Shown: one piece after another, positions 1-6,548 of the stretch
How the letters are laid out: every line of letters begins with the position of its first letter
Position numbering within the stretch: the first letter of the stretch is position 1
Assembly (NCBI GenBank): GCA_947372405.1
Contig: CANBTO010000052.1
Coordinates: 1 to 15,364 of the forward strand
Length of the DNA stretch: 15,364 nucleotides
Direction: 5' to 3'
Origin: Verrucomicrobiaceae bacterium
GTDB lineage: Bacteria > Verrucomicrobiota > Verrucomicrobiae > Verrucomicrobiales > Akkermansiaceae
Position numbers and translations under genes: made by a program
The notes under the pieces: model-generated
The model's input: only the letters and a program-made list of their open reading frames with translations
The model's database searches: none
What the model was told of the DNA's origin: nothing

Positions 1-1
1 G

Positions 2-1069
2 ATCATCATGCAGGCGCTGGAAGTCAGCGAGCTGCTGTCCATAGCACTGGCCGAGGAGGCGGTCTGGGTGGATACCATGACACACTCCATCGTTTTCGCC
101 GATGCCGGGAACGGGTCTCGTTTCATCTTCTGGATCTCGCCACTGAGACGTCTGGGCACTGGAGCCGGTTCACGCGGACTGGAGTCCATCGCCAGCCTTG
201 CCGAAAACCTCGGAGCATGGAACGACTGGAACCACGACGATCCCGCAGTGCGCGGCCTCGGCGGATGGATCCAATGGCTGCGCGTGAACGCCGCGACCAT
301 CAGCCTTCCCGAAGTGCGGCAGGCGCTCGCCGCGTTTATCTCGATGGAGTCGTCGGCACTTGCTGGAAAACCGGCGCTCCGAGTTGCCACCCCGGTCAGG
401 TCGTCACCGCGGCGTGTTCTATTGCGGGTGGGCATTCCTCTGTTTCTAGCAGGTGCGGGACTGGCCGGTTGGTGGTGGACGCACCGCCATGCAAAAGAGC
501 CAAAACAACAATCCGCGGTAACCGCCGTGGTGGTGGATCCGCTGCCAGCCGTGCCGAGCCCGGCACCAATGCCGACTGTTTCCGAGAATCCACCAACCGC
601 GCCAACCGCGGTTGCTACAACCGTTTCCGAAACGGCAGCGCGCCCGACCACTCCACCGCGGAGCGCCGACGATGTCGCCAAGGCGGCTGACGTGACTTCC
701 ACACCCGCCACGACCCAACAAACGCAGGCTCCGCTGCAAAAAACTCCTCTCATTCCTTGGAACGACCATGAGAAACTCATTCAAAACAATAACAACAATG
801 TGATCGTCGAAGGCATCCTACAATCCGTTTCAATCAATGGCAGACCCAGGAGCATCTGCCTGTTTTTCTCCAAACCACCGGGGCAGAACGATATTCGTGG
901 ATTGATCAAGTTCACGGGCCCGGCATCGGATCTTGCGAAAACCGGACTTCAGGAGCTGATTGGGAAAAAGATCCGCATCGCAGGCAAGATCGTGGTCGTA
1001 ACGACAAAGGGGATCGAACGTCCCGACATCATGCTGCCGAACCGCGAGGCCGTCAAACAGGTGCCGTGA
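2..1069 (+). CDS. Membrane-anchored protein with C-terminal OB-like domain (5' end probably outside window)
   Basis: Not recognised as a named family. The frame is open to the window edge; the first ATG is at 8, so the protein may begin upstream. Numbering from that Met gives 353 residues. Residues 1-115 are a soluble domain rich in Trp and Leu. A single membrane helix lies at about 139-157, preceded by Arg-rich residues, which suggests N-terminus inside. Residues 165-245 are a low-complexity Pro/Ala/Thr linker. Residues 248-351 contain a short Asn run and then a beta-rich segment (VIVEGILQSVSINGRPRS, IGKKIRIAGKIVV) resembling the OB-like domains that follow 'V.G.V.SV...GK.V.V.GKI' patterns. 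The N-terminal domain vaguely recalls the C-terminal end of kinase-like proteins, but no catalytic motif is visible. Function unknown. The ORF call is secure; the domain reading is tentative. Confidence 0.7.
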   Translation: MIMQALEVSELLSIALAEEAVWVDTMTHSIVFADAGNGSRFIFWISPLRRLGTGAGSRGLESIASLAENLGAWNDWNHDDPAVRGLGGWIQWLRVNAATISLPEVRQALAAFISMESSALAGKPALRVATPVRSSPRRVLLRVGIPLFLAGAGLAGWWWTHRHAKEPKQQSAVTAVVVDPLPAVPSPAPMPTVSENPPTAPTAVATTVSETAARPTTPPRSADDVAKAADVTSTPATTQQTQAPLQKTPLIPWNDHEKLIQNNNNNVIVEGILQSVSINGRPRSICLFFSKPPGQNDIRGLIKFTGPASDLAKTGLQELIGKKIRIAGKIVVVTTKGIERPDIMLPNREAVKQVP

Positions 1070-1093
1070 CACCGTGCTGCAAGGCGCACGGTG
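1070..1093. terminator. Hairpin between convergent genes (possible bidirectional terminator)
   Basis: A perfect 8-bp stem, CACCGTGC pairing with GCACGGTG around an 8-nt loop, begins at the first base after the stop codon of the upstream gene. It lies between that gene and the convergent small membrane protein ending at 1154. No T-run follows on either strand, so intrinsic termination is plausible but not shown. Confidence 0.45.
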
Positions 1094-1153
1094 GATATCA
1101 GGATTGCGATGTCGCGCTTGTGGAATCCAAAACAATGTTGGGAAATATGCGAT

Positions 1154-1411
1154 CTAATGCCTGAACGCGGCGGAAGCAAAAATGACGAATGTGAGAACCT
1201 GCAGCCAGAATACCAGACGGCAGACCATGATCATGCCGGAATCTCCCCTCGCTCTGGCAATCTCTCCGGCTTCCTGCCAGTCCACCCAGAACGTCACACC
1301 GATGTTCGCTCCCGGGGTGTGCCCTTTCCTGTGGCGCTGGCAATACGGCCGGATGGACAGCAACCAAAGCATGGAAACCACCAGCGGAATGATGACAAAG
1401 GCGAAACCCAT
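1154..1411 (-). CDS. Small two-TM membrane protein, unknown function
   Basis: An 85-residue protein with hydrophobic helices at about 3-18 and 62-81 and a polar middle rich in Arg, Gly and His (YCQRHRKGHTPGANIGVTF, then VDWQEAGEIARARGD). The membrane-loop-membrane layout and the motif-like central segment look like a real protein, whereas the overlapping plus-strand ORFs (from 1091 and 1182) are low-complexity. No Shine-Dalgarno is seen before the ATG at 1411. It is divergent from the isomerase gene starting at 1534 and convergent with the upstream gene. I do not recognise the family and propose no function. Confidence 0.55.
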   Translation of the reverse strand: MGFAFVIIPLVVSMLWLLSIRPYCQRHRKGHTPGANIGVTFWVDWQEAGEIARARGDSGMIMVCRLVFWLQVLTFVIFASAAFRH

Positions 1412-1533
1412 CGGGCTTTTCTATCCCACACGGTCCGTGCTTCAAGCCTTGCGGCGTGTTTCCGGAATCCTTTGGCTTTCTGTGAAAAATCTGATCGCAT
1501 GTCGGCGATGAGCGCCCTGCGCCCGCTGGCTAC

Positions 1534-2565
1534 ATGAGCAAACTCGGACAAACATTTTTCACCGGTATCCTTGTCACGGTGGGCCTCTTCTTTCTGAGAG
1601 AGGCTTGGACCGATTTCGCGATCCTCCGTAGGCTGGTTCCGGCATCCGCAACTGAAACCGGAGACGTTGTCGCGCGCGTGCTCGGCCATCCCATCACCCG
1701 CAGCCAGCTCGAACGGGCGGTCCGTGAACGCCTCTGGCTGGAGAGCAAGGCCATTGATTCGATGACTGCGGAAAACCTCAGGGCCGAACGCAATGCCGCG
1801 CTTGATGAATTGATCGATCAGGAGTTGCTGCGTTCCAGAGCGGCGGTTCTTGCGCCCGGCCTTAAGGTTGCCAGCGGTGAGATTGACGCACGACTGGCCC
1901 TCATGACCTCTCGTTTCCCATCAACGGACGAGATGGAGCGCGCGATGAAGTTGCAAGGCATCACGAGCGTGAAGGAACTCCGCGACCGGCTCGCGGCGCG
2001 AATCCAGCAGGAAAAATATGTGGACTTGAAAACCGGACCTCTCGTCAAGGTGACAGATGACGAGGCGCTGAAGTGGTTCGACGATCACCGGGACAAACTG
2101 GTTGTTCCCGAACGTGTCGAGGTCCGCCACATTTTCCTGCCCACGCTCGACCACCCGCCGGAAGTGGCCGAGGCGATGCTCAAGTCGGCGCTCGCGGATC
2201 TAACGGAAAAGCACAAGGACTTCGCCGCCCTCGCAAAAGAGTTGAGCGAGGACCCCGCCACCAATGACACCGGCGGCTCGCTCGGCTGGATGACCCGCAG
2301 GCGGCTGCCCGAGGATTTCGCGGCTGCGGTATTCTCATTGCCCATGAACCAGCCGTCCCTCGTCCGCAGTCACCTCGGCTGGCACCTCGTCGAGGTCACC
2401 GGTCGCAAACCTGCGGAACCGCAAACCTTTGAACAGGCCAAACCCGAAATTCACTCCGCGCTCGAAGCCGTGAAACGCGGCAAAGCCATCGAGGAAACCC
2501 GCGCCACCCTGCGCAGGGAGTATTCCTCACGCATTGAAATCAACCAGAACAAGCTGGCGGACTGA
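1534..2565 (+). CDS. Parvulin-type peptidyl-prolyl cis-trans isomerase (PpiC/SurA-like), membrane-anchored
   Basis: A foldase that isomerises Xaa-Pro bonds, probably acting on exported proteins in the periplasm. Of 343 residues, 8-22 form a hydrophobic signal anchor. Residues 47-180 resemble the SurA N-terminal chaperone region (VLGHPITRSQLERAV followed by long helices). The rotamase domain spans about 195-293: it opens with VEVRHIFL (195-202), continues through LAKELSEDPA and GGSLGWM (257-263), and closes with HLGWHLVEVTGRKP (290-303), the usual parvulin signatures. A helical tail containing 'FEQAKPEIHSAL' follows, as in family members. No Shine-Dalgarno is seen at the ATG. The gene stands alone and ends at a GC hairpin opposite the ABC permease. 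The family call is strong; SurA-like outer-membrane-protein chaperoning is inferred. Confidence 0.92.
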   Translation: MSKLGQTFFTGILVTVGLFFLREAWTDFAILRRLVPASATETGDVVARVLGHPITRSQLERAVRERLWLESKAIDSMTAENLRAERNAALDELIDQELLRSRAAVLAPGLKVASGEIDARLALMTSRFPSTDEMERAMKLQGITSVKELRDRLAARIQQEKYVDLKTGPLVKVTDDEALKWFDDHRDKLVVPERVEVRHIFLPTLDHPPEVAEAMLKSALADLTEKHKDFAALAKELSEDPATNDTGGSLGWMTRRRLPEDFAAAVFSLPMNQPSLVRSHLGWHLVEVTGRKPAEPQTFEQAKPEIHSALEAVKRGKAIEETRATLRREYSSRIEINQNKLAD

Positions 2566-2572
2566 AGGTCCC

Positions 2573-2590
2573 CGCGCTGTCACCAGCGCG
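2573..2590. terminator. GC hairpin between convergent ppiC-like and permease genes
   Basis: A 7-bp all-complementary stem, CGCGCTG pairing with CAGCGCG around a TCAC loop, fills most of the 26 bases separating the plus-strand stop at 2565 from the minus-strand stop at 2592. Its position suggests a shared bidirectional terminator. Neither side has a clear T-tract. Confidence 0.5.
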
Positions 2591-2591
2591 C

Positions 2592-3440
2592 CTACGTCTT
2601 GAAATCCCGCGTCTGGAACGCCAGCCAGCCGATCACGAACAAGGTGATGTTCAGTCCGCCGAGGAAGGCGTAGGATTCCACGATTTTCGGCCACGAGATG
2701 TGCTGCTCCATCAAGAACACCCATGTGCTCATCCGCCAGGTGACGAAGTAGCTCAGGTATGGCTCAAAAAACGGGAAGAACTGCAGGATCATGTCCACGA
2801 ACAGGATGCTCAGCGTGATGATCGCCGCCGCCGCGGGCTTGATCTTGAAGCACGAAAACATGAACGCGAAGGATGAGACCGTGATCATGCTCAAGCCGAT
2901 TCCAATCGCACCCAAAGACAGTCTCTGTGCTCCTTCGAACCACGCCGGATAAGCGGCAAAGACCTTCATCTTCTGCTCCATTACAAACAATCCTCCCTGC
3001 CACCCTATTGCGGCAACGGCCATGGCATAACCTGTAATTCCGACAAATATCACAAACGTGAATGTGTAAAGCGACACGGCCGTGTATTTCACCAGCAGCA
3101 ACCGCAAACGGCTGATGGGTCTGGCGAATACCATTCGGAGATTACCGTCCTCGTCCTCCTTCGCGACGATGTCTCCGGCGACCAATGCAAAATAAATGGA
3201 GCCCAACATGAGCATGCTGAACAACATGATCATGAACGTAATCGTCAGAGAGCTGTAGAATGTGCCGAATTCCAATCCATTGCGCTCCATCCTGCGGCGC
3301 ATGAATTCCTGGCCGCCCTTCAGTTTGAAGACGAAAAGAATCAGCGATTCCATCACGAGGAAAGCGCCGTATCCCATCCACGTGCGCGGCCGGGCGAAGA
3401 GTTTGCGGAGCTCGCTGCGGAGTTGTTGGAGGAAAAGCAT
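2592..3440 (-). CDS. ABC-2 type transporter permease
   Basis: Integral membrane subunit of an ABC exporter, 282 residues. Hydrophobic segments lie at about 21-40, 66-88, 118-143, 176-198, 201-221 and 258-275, the six-helix pattern of ABC-2 permeases. The cytoplasmic stretch at 89-119 (GDIVAKEDEDGNLRMVFARP, then ISRLRLLLVKY) is the typical ABC-2 coupling signature 'E.E.G.l..l...PisR..ll..K'. The N-terminus begins with the family's usual amphipathic helix (LRSELRKLFARPRTW). No ATPase is adjacent; the likely partner is the ATP-binding protein ending at 4783, on the same strand but separated by a hydrolase and a toxin-antitoxin pair. The start lies 14 bases after the truncated RelE-like stop, so read-through transcription is likely. 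The substrate cannot be read from sequence. Confidence 0.88.
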   Translation of the reverse strand: MLFLQQLRSELRKLFARPRTWMGYGAFLVMESLILFVFKLKGGQEFMRRRMERNGLEFGTFYSSLTITFMIMLFSMLMLGSIYFALVAGDIVAKEDEDGNLRMVFARPISRLRLLLVKYTAVSLYTFTFVIFVGITGYAMAVAAIGWQGGLFVMEQKMKVFAAYPAWFEGAQRLSLGAIGIGLSMITVSSFAFMFSCFKIKPAAAAIITLSILFVDMILQFFPFFEPYLSYFVTWRMSTWVFLMEQHISWPKIVESYAFLGGLNITLFVIGWLAFQTRDFKT

Positions 3441-3454
3441 GGGTGAGGTCGATT

Positions 3455-3619
3455 TCAGTAAATGTCCCCCCGCGGGCCGACGTGGAGAACCTCTATATTC
3501 TCAGCAACTCTGAAAATCAGCCGGTATCCACCCACACGCAGCTTGACCTGATCCTTGCGGTCCTCGGGCATCCTTTTCAGGTAACGAACCGCGTGGCGGT
3601 GGTAGAGGATCTCCCTCAT
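3455..3619 (-). CDS. RelE/ParE-type toxin with apparent internal deletion
   Basis: A 54-residue ORF found by translating the strand downstream of the antitoxin; its ATG overlaps the antitoxin stop (ATGA at 3619-3616). The N-terminus (MREILYHRHAVRYLKRMPED, then RKDQVK) and the C-terminus (LRVGGYRLIFRV, then IEVLHVGPRGDIY) both read as a RelE/ParE-family toxin. Members I know of this type are about 80-90 residues; here the start of helix 2 runs directly into the strand beginning LRVGGYR, so roughly 25-30 central residues appear missing in frame. A functional mRNA interferase or gyrase poison seems unlikely, although the frame and stop are intact. It ends 14 bases before the permease start. The deletion is inferred from family memory, not from an alignment. 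Confidence 0.7.
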   Translation of the reverse strand: MREILYHRHAVRYLKRMPEDRKDQVKLRVGGYRLIFRVAENIEVLHVGPRGDIY

Positions 3620-3813
3620 ACGTCTGCGGCGGACACGAAATTCTCCCGGCGCTTGTCGCGGCCATCACCCAGTGCTTCGCGCAACTCTGCCTGTTCGGCT
3701 TCCCCCAAATCGAGACCAAACGCCTCCATCATCTCCACGAACTGTCCGTAAGGAATGATGACATCCGTCGGTTCGCCATTTTCATCAACAACGATCTTGC
3801 GGGTGATGGTCAT
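3616..3813 (-). CDS. RelB-like type II antitoxin
   Basis: A small acidic protein of 65 residues that would neutralise the overlapping RelE/ParE-like toxin. It begins with a strand-like segment (MTITRKIVVDENGEPTDVII), followed by PYGQFVEMMEAFGLDL, acidic helices and a C-terminal toxin-binding-like tail (RRENFVSAADV). This order matches small RelB/Phd-like antitoxins paired with RelE toxins. It overlaps the toxin start by four bases (ATGA), the usual translational coupling. It appears full length, unlike its partner. A short palindrome (GATGCAGCATC, 3857-3867) lies upstream and could be an operator, but the evidence is thin. Confidence 0.75.
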   Translation of the reverse strand: MTITRKIVVDENGEPTDVIIPYGQFVEMMEAFGLDLGEAEQAELREALGDGRDKRRENFVSAADV

Positions 3814-3874
3814 GGCGGCATGCTACATCAGAAAAATCCGCCCGCCAGTCCCGATTGATGCAGCATCGCCCGGC

Positions 3875-4723
3875 TCACGGCTTCTGCAGCCACCCGAGCG
3901 AGACGAGGAACGCGTCCGCCTCGTTGATGGTTTCCGTGAGCTGCGGCTCCTTGTTGAAAAACCCGTGGGCGCAGTCGTCATAGAGATGGAGGTCGCAGCG
4001 TCCGCCGGCCTTTTCGATGTTCTTCTTGAAACGCTCCGCGGTGCTCACAGGGATCAGCACGTCCTTTTTGCCGAGGAAAAACACGGTGGGCGGCACCGGT
4101 TTGTGGATGTTGTGCGCCGGCGAGATTTTCTTCCAGTAATCCATCACCTCCTTCTGGTTCCAGCCGCCGTCCGGGCCGTTGTCCACCACCCCGTTGAACA
4201 AAATGAGCGCGTTGGCACGGGTGGAAACCGTTAGGTCCTCACCGGCTGCGTCGAAACCGGGACAGAAGGTGCTCGCCGCCGCCACATGCCCACCCGCCGA
4301 ACCTCCGCCGACCGCGATGCGCTCCGGGTCGATCCCGAGCTCGGCGGCATGCGCGCGCACCCAGCGCACGGCGGACTTGCCGTCCTCCACACATTCCTTC
4401 GGGCTGGTGTGATGCGAGCCTTTCGTTCGGTAGTCGGCGGAAATCGCCACCATTCCGCGCTGCGCGAAGTGGGACGCCTGCGGATAGAACTGACTGGGTG
4501 AGCCACCGACCCAGCCGCCGCCGAAGAAAAACACCGCCGCCGGATGCTTGTCCGTGGCTTTCCAATCCGGCGGCAGAAACACATGCAGCGAGAGCGGTTT
4601 GCCCTCCGGCTTCTTGTATTCGATCAAGCGGTCCGGCTTGTATACCGGGTGTTTCGGCGGAGCCGCGACGAGCAACGGAGCAAACAGAATTCCCAACACG
4701 GCTTGGAGGCAGGCTTTACGCAT
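3875..4723 (-). CDS. Secreted alpha/beta hydrolase (acetyl-esterase/BD-FAE-like)
   Basis: Probable exported esterase, 282 residues from the chosen start. An ATG at 4786 would add 21 residues, but the ATG at 4723 starts a clean signal peptide (MRKACLQAVLGILFAPLLVA, then APP), so I prefer it. The oxyanion region is FFFGGGW (65-71), where the more common HGG reads GGG. The nucleophile elbow is GGGSAGGH with Ser142. Asp221 (GKKDVLIPVS) and His253 (CAHGFF) complete the catalytic triad. Spacing and length match the hormone-sensitive-lipase/BD-FAE group, which includes enzymes that deacetylate plant or algal polysaccharides and is common in Verrucomicrobia. The gene sits between the ATPase and a toxin-antitoxin pair on the same strand. 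The substrate is unknown; the fold and triad are secure. Confidence 0.88.
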   Translation of the reverse strand: MRKACLQAVLGILFAPLLVAAPPKHPVYKPDRLIEYKKPEGKPLSLHVFLPPDWKATDKHPAAVFFFGGGWVGGSPSQFYPQASHFAQRGMVAISADYRTKGSHHTSPKECVEDGKSAVRWVRAHAAELGIDPERIAVGGGSAGGHVAAASTFCPGFDAAGEDLTVSTRANALILFNGVVDNGPDGGWNQKEVMDYWKKISPAHNIHKPVPPTVFFLGKKDVLIPVSTAERFKKNIEKAGGRCDLHLYDDCAHGFFNKEPQLTETINEADAFLVSLGWLQKP

Positions 4724-4782
4724 GGAAATAAACGTATGCACGGCATCACGGATGGCGAGCCAAGAAGTGAGATGAGACCGGA

Positions 4783-5679
4783 TCAATTCGGACTCCCCGC
4801 GCCGTTGAGGATCTCCATGTATAGATCTTCCAGCGAACGGCGGACGGGGGCAAGGGCGCGGACGCGGATGCCGGCGTGGACGAGGGATTCCACCAGTGCG
4901 GCGGGATCGGTGCCGTGCGGGAGGTGGATGCGGCCGGGAGTGGTGATATCGCCGCCCATGGCGTGGATGTGGGGCAGGGCATTTTCCCAGGGTTCGAGAT
5001 CGGCATCAAAAACCTGGTCGTCCTCGTGCAGCCCGCCGACGGCTCCTTCGTAAACGCGTTTGCCTTCGCGCAGGATGGCGACGCGGTCGCACATCAGTTC
5101 GACCTCGGCTAACAGATGCGAGTTGAAGAGCACGGTCATGCCGCGTTCGTCGCGCAGGCCGAGGATGAAGTCGCGGAACCACTTGATGCCCTCGGGATCG
5201 AGGCCGTCGGTGGGTTCGTCCAGCAGCAGGACCTCGGGCTCTGGCAGCAGCGACTGGGCGAGCGCAAGGCGCTGGCGCATGCCGTGGCTGTAGGTGCGCA
5301 CCTTCGAGTGGATGCGCTTCGAGAGGCCCACGCGTTCGACGGTTTCGATGGCGGCTTTGGCATCGAAGCCGCCGGAGTAGCCCATCAGGATCCTGAGGTT
5401 CTCCCAGCCGCTGAGGTAGTCATAAAAGGCCGGGGCCTCGAAGATGGCTCCCACCTTGCGCAGCGCCTTCGAACGGTTTGTTAGAACCGAAACGCCGCCG
5501 ACGGTGACCTCGCCCGCGTCCGGCATGACCATGCCGAGGATGATGCCCAGCGTGGTGCTCTTGCCCGCGCCGTTGTGGCCTAACAGGCCGTAGATCTCGC
5601 CGCGGCGGACCTTGAATGAGAAGTCGGTGAGCGCGGGCTTGCCGCCGAAGGATTTGGTGAGGCCGGTGGCTTCGAGCAT
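4783..5679 (-). CDS. ABC transporter ATP-binding protein (ABC-2 exporter family)
   Basis: Cytoplasmic ATPase subunit, 298 residues, that would power an ABC-2 exporter. In order: Walker A GHNGAGKST (34-42), Q-loop region near residue 80 with the usual Gln position reading IFEAPAFYDYLS, signature SHGMRQRLALAQ (131-142), Walker B VLLLDEP (150-156), D-loop GLDPEG and switch His188 (FNSHLL). A divergent domain of about 85 residues follows (from about 215), ending RRSLEDLYMEIL, as in CcmA/BcrA-like drug or lipid exporters. The likely partner is the permease at 2592-3440, separated by two intervening loci. No Shine-Dalgarno precedes the ATG at 5679; the upstream 300 bases are an inverted-repeat element, so the promoter lies in or near that repeat. 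Confidence 0.93.
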   Translation of the reverse strand: MLEATGLTKSFGGKPALTDFSFKVRRGEIYGLLGHNGAGKSTTLGIILGMVMPDAGEVTVGGVSVLTNRSKALRKVGAIFEAPAFYDYLSGWENLRILMGYSGGFDAKAAIETVERVGLSKRIHSKVRTYSHGMRQRLALAQSLLPEPEVLLLDEPTDGLDPEGIKWFRDFILGLRDERGMTVLFNSHLLAEVELMCDRVAILREGKRVYEGAVGGLHEDDQVFDADLEPWENALPHIHAMGGDITTPGRIHLPHGTDPAALVESLVHAGIRVRALAPVRRSLEDLYMEILNGAGSPN

Positions 5680-5706
5680 GGGGTGAAGCGGTTAGATGGA
5701 GGGACT

Positions 5707-6020
5707 TGAACCACAGATGGACGCGGATGAACGCGGATGATGGAGATTGGAATGGATGCTGAAGATTGCTTCGGAAGCCGCCTGAGATAACGGGGCGAGG
5801 CTCTTGAACGTGAAACGCGTTTGCGATTTGAACAGGAGGAAACAGAGGTAACAGAGGGCAGAAGAATTGGTGTAAAACAGATCGTTTTTTAAACTTACTT
5901 TCTGGATGATGCGGGCTATCACCCGAATTCCTGAATTCTCTGTTTCCTCTGTTAACTCCTGTTGAACGCTCTTCCTTTCCCAGTTGAAATCCGTGTCCAT
6001 CTGCGTCCATCTGCGGTTCA
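5707..6020. repeat. Nested inverted-repeat element (GCAGATGGAC-type arms)
   Basis: This fills the gap between the pseudopilin and the ATPase gene. The outer arms, 5707-5738 and 5989-6020, are 32 bases each and match at about 28 of 32 positions as inverted copies, beginning TGAACC(A/G)CAGATGGACGC. They are built of roughly 10-base tandem words (GCAGATGGAC). Inside lies a second inverted pair of unrelated sequence, 5828-5858 and 5936-5966, beginning TTGAACAGGAG or TTCAACAGGAG and matching about 25 of 31, with AACAGAGG words. The same outer arm recurs at 14283-14430. No transposase is present. ORFs running through it translate the repeat and are spurious. Similar repeats are familiar from Verrucomicrobia and Planctomycetes intergenic DNA; their function is unknown to me. 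Confidence 0.85.
5828..5966. repeat. Inner inverted pair (AACAGAGG-type arms) within the nested element
   Basis: The left arm 5828-5858 and right arm 5936-5966 are inverted copies with about 25 of 31 matches, separated by 77 bases. Each arm carries AACAGAGG words at about 9-base spacing. The arms differ in sequence from the outer pair, yet begin with the same (T)TGAAC-like head, so one repeat unit appears to have been placed inside another or the two grew together. Confidence 0.75.
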
Positions 6021-6035
6021 TACTTCTTCCGATGG

Positions 6036-6548
6036 TCAGTTACCCGCGGCGAAGCGGACTTGGTTGGAGCTGGTCTGGTCCGCGTAAAGGAAATTGGTGC
6101 CGCCGGGGTGCCAGGCCTCCTTGTCGGTGATGAGGGGGATCTTGTCCGGCCGGTCCTTGATGCCGAAGAACACCATCTCGGAAACCGGAACGCCGCTCTG
6201 CGTCGAGTTCCACAGATAGCTGGACCCGGATTTTTCATACTGCTTCGAGTCCTGCGGGCATTTGAAGGAGTCCGCGCTTTGCACGTAGGGCAGCAGCACG
6301 GTTTCGAGCACCGGGATGTCATCGGTCTTCGAAGCGCGGCCTGCGGCGAGCTTCGGCAGGATGCGGTTGTGTTCCTGAAGGTAGCTTTCCAGCGCCACGC
6401 CGAGCGAACGCAGGTTGTTCAGGCAGGCGGCCTGGCGTGACTTCGCGAGCACTGACCTGCCGATCCCGATGCCGATGACGGCGAGTGCCGCGATCACGGC
6501 GATCACGACTAACAGTTCGACGAGGGTGAATGCGCGGCGTTTCATCAT
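6036..6548 (-). CDS. Type II secretion/type IV pilus-like pseudopilin
   Basis: A 170-residue protein with a prepilin leader: MMKRRA, then FTLVELLVVIAVIAALAVIG, a hydrophobic helix ending in a helical stalk (LAKSRQAACLNNLRSLGVAL). Cleavage by prepilin peptidase would fall before Phe7, leaving N-methyl-Phe and Glu at mature position 5; the residue before the cut is Ala rather than the usual Gly. The C-terminal half contains FKCPQD and HPGGTNFLYADQ, typical of the large Verrucomicrobia/Planctomycetes pseudopilin families with a DUF1559-like end. The start ATG overlaps the stop of the upstream gene (ATGA, 6548-6545), so the two are translationally coupled. It is probably an exported surface or secretion-associated subunit; the exact role is unknown. 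Confidence 0.88.
   Translation of the reverse strand: MMKRRAFTLVELLVVIAVIAALAVIGIGIGRSVLAKSRQAACLNNLRSLGVALESYLQEHNRILPKLAAGRASKTDDIPVLETVLLPYVQSADSFKCPQDSKQYEKSGSSYLWNSTQSGVPVSEMVFFGIKDRPDKIPLITDKEAWHPGGTNFLYADQTSSNQVRFAAGN

Noticed and set aside
3501..3719. 72-codon minus-strand ORF
   Set aside because: It is another frame of the RelB/RelE-like pair; the correct toxin frame is 3455-3619.
3857..3867. Palindrome GATGCAGCATC upstream of the RelB-like antitoxin
   Set aside because: The arms are only 5 bases and lie about 45 bases from the start codon; this is not enough to call an operator.
5692..6021. 109-codon minus-strand ORF covering the nested repeat
   Set aside because: It translates the repeat arms themselves, with no protein-like features and no known family.
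5420..6322. Long minus-strand ORF (300 codons) spanning the repeat, the end of the pseudopilin gene and the start of the ATPase gene
   Set aside because: It is the wrong frame of two real genes joined through the inverted-repeat element. The repeat-derived peptide (SAFIRVHLWF type) is a familiar false translation of this repeat.
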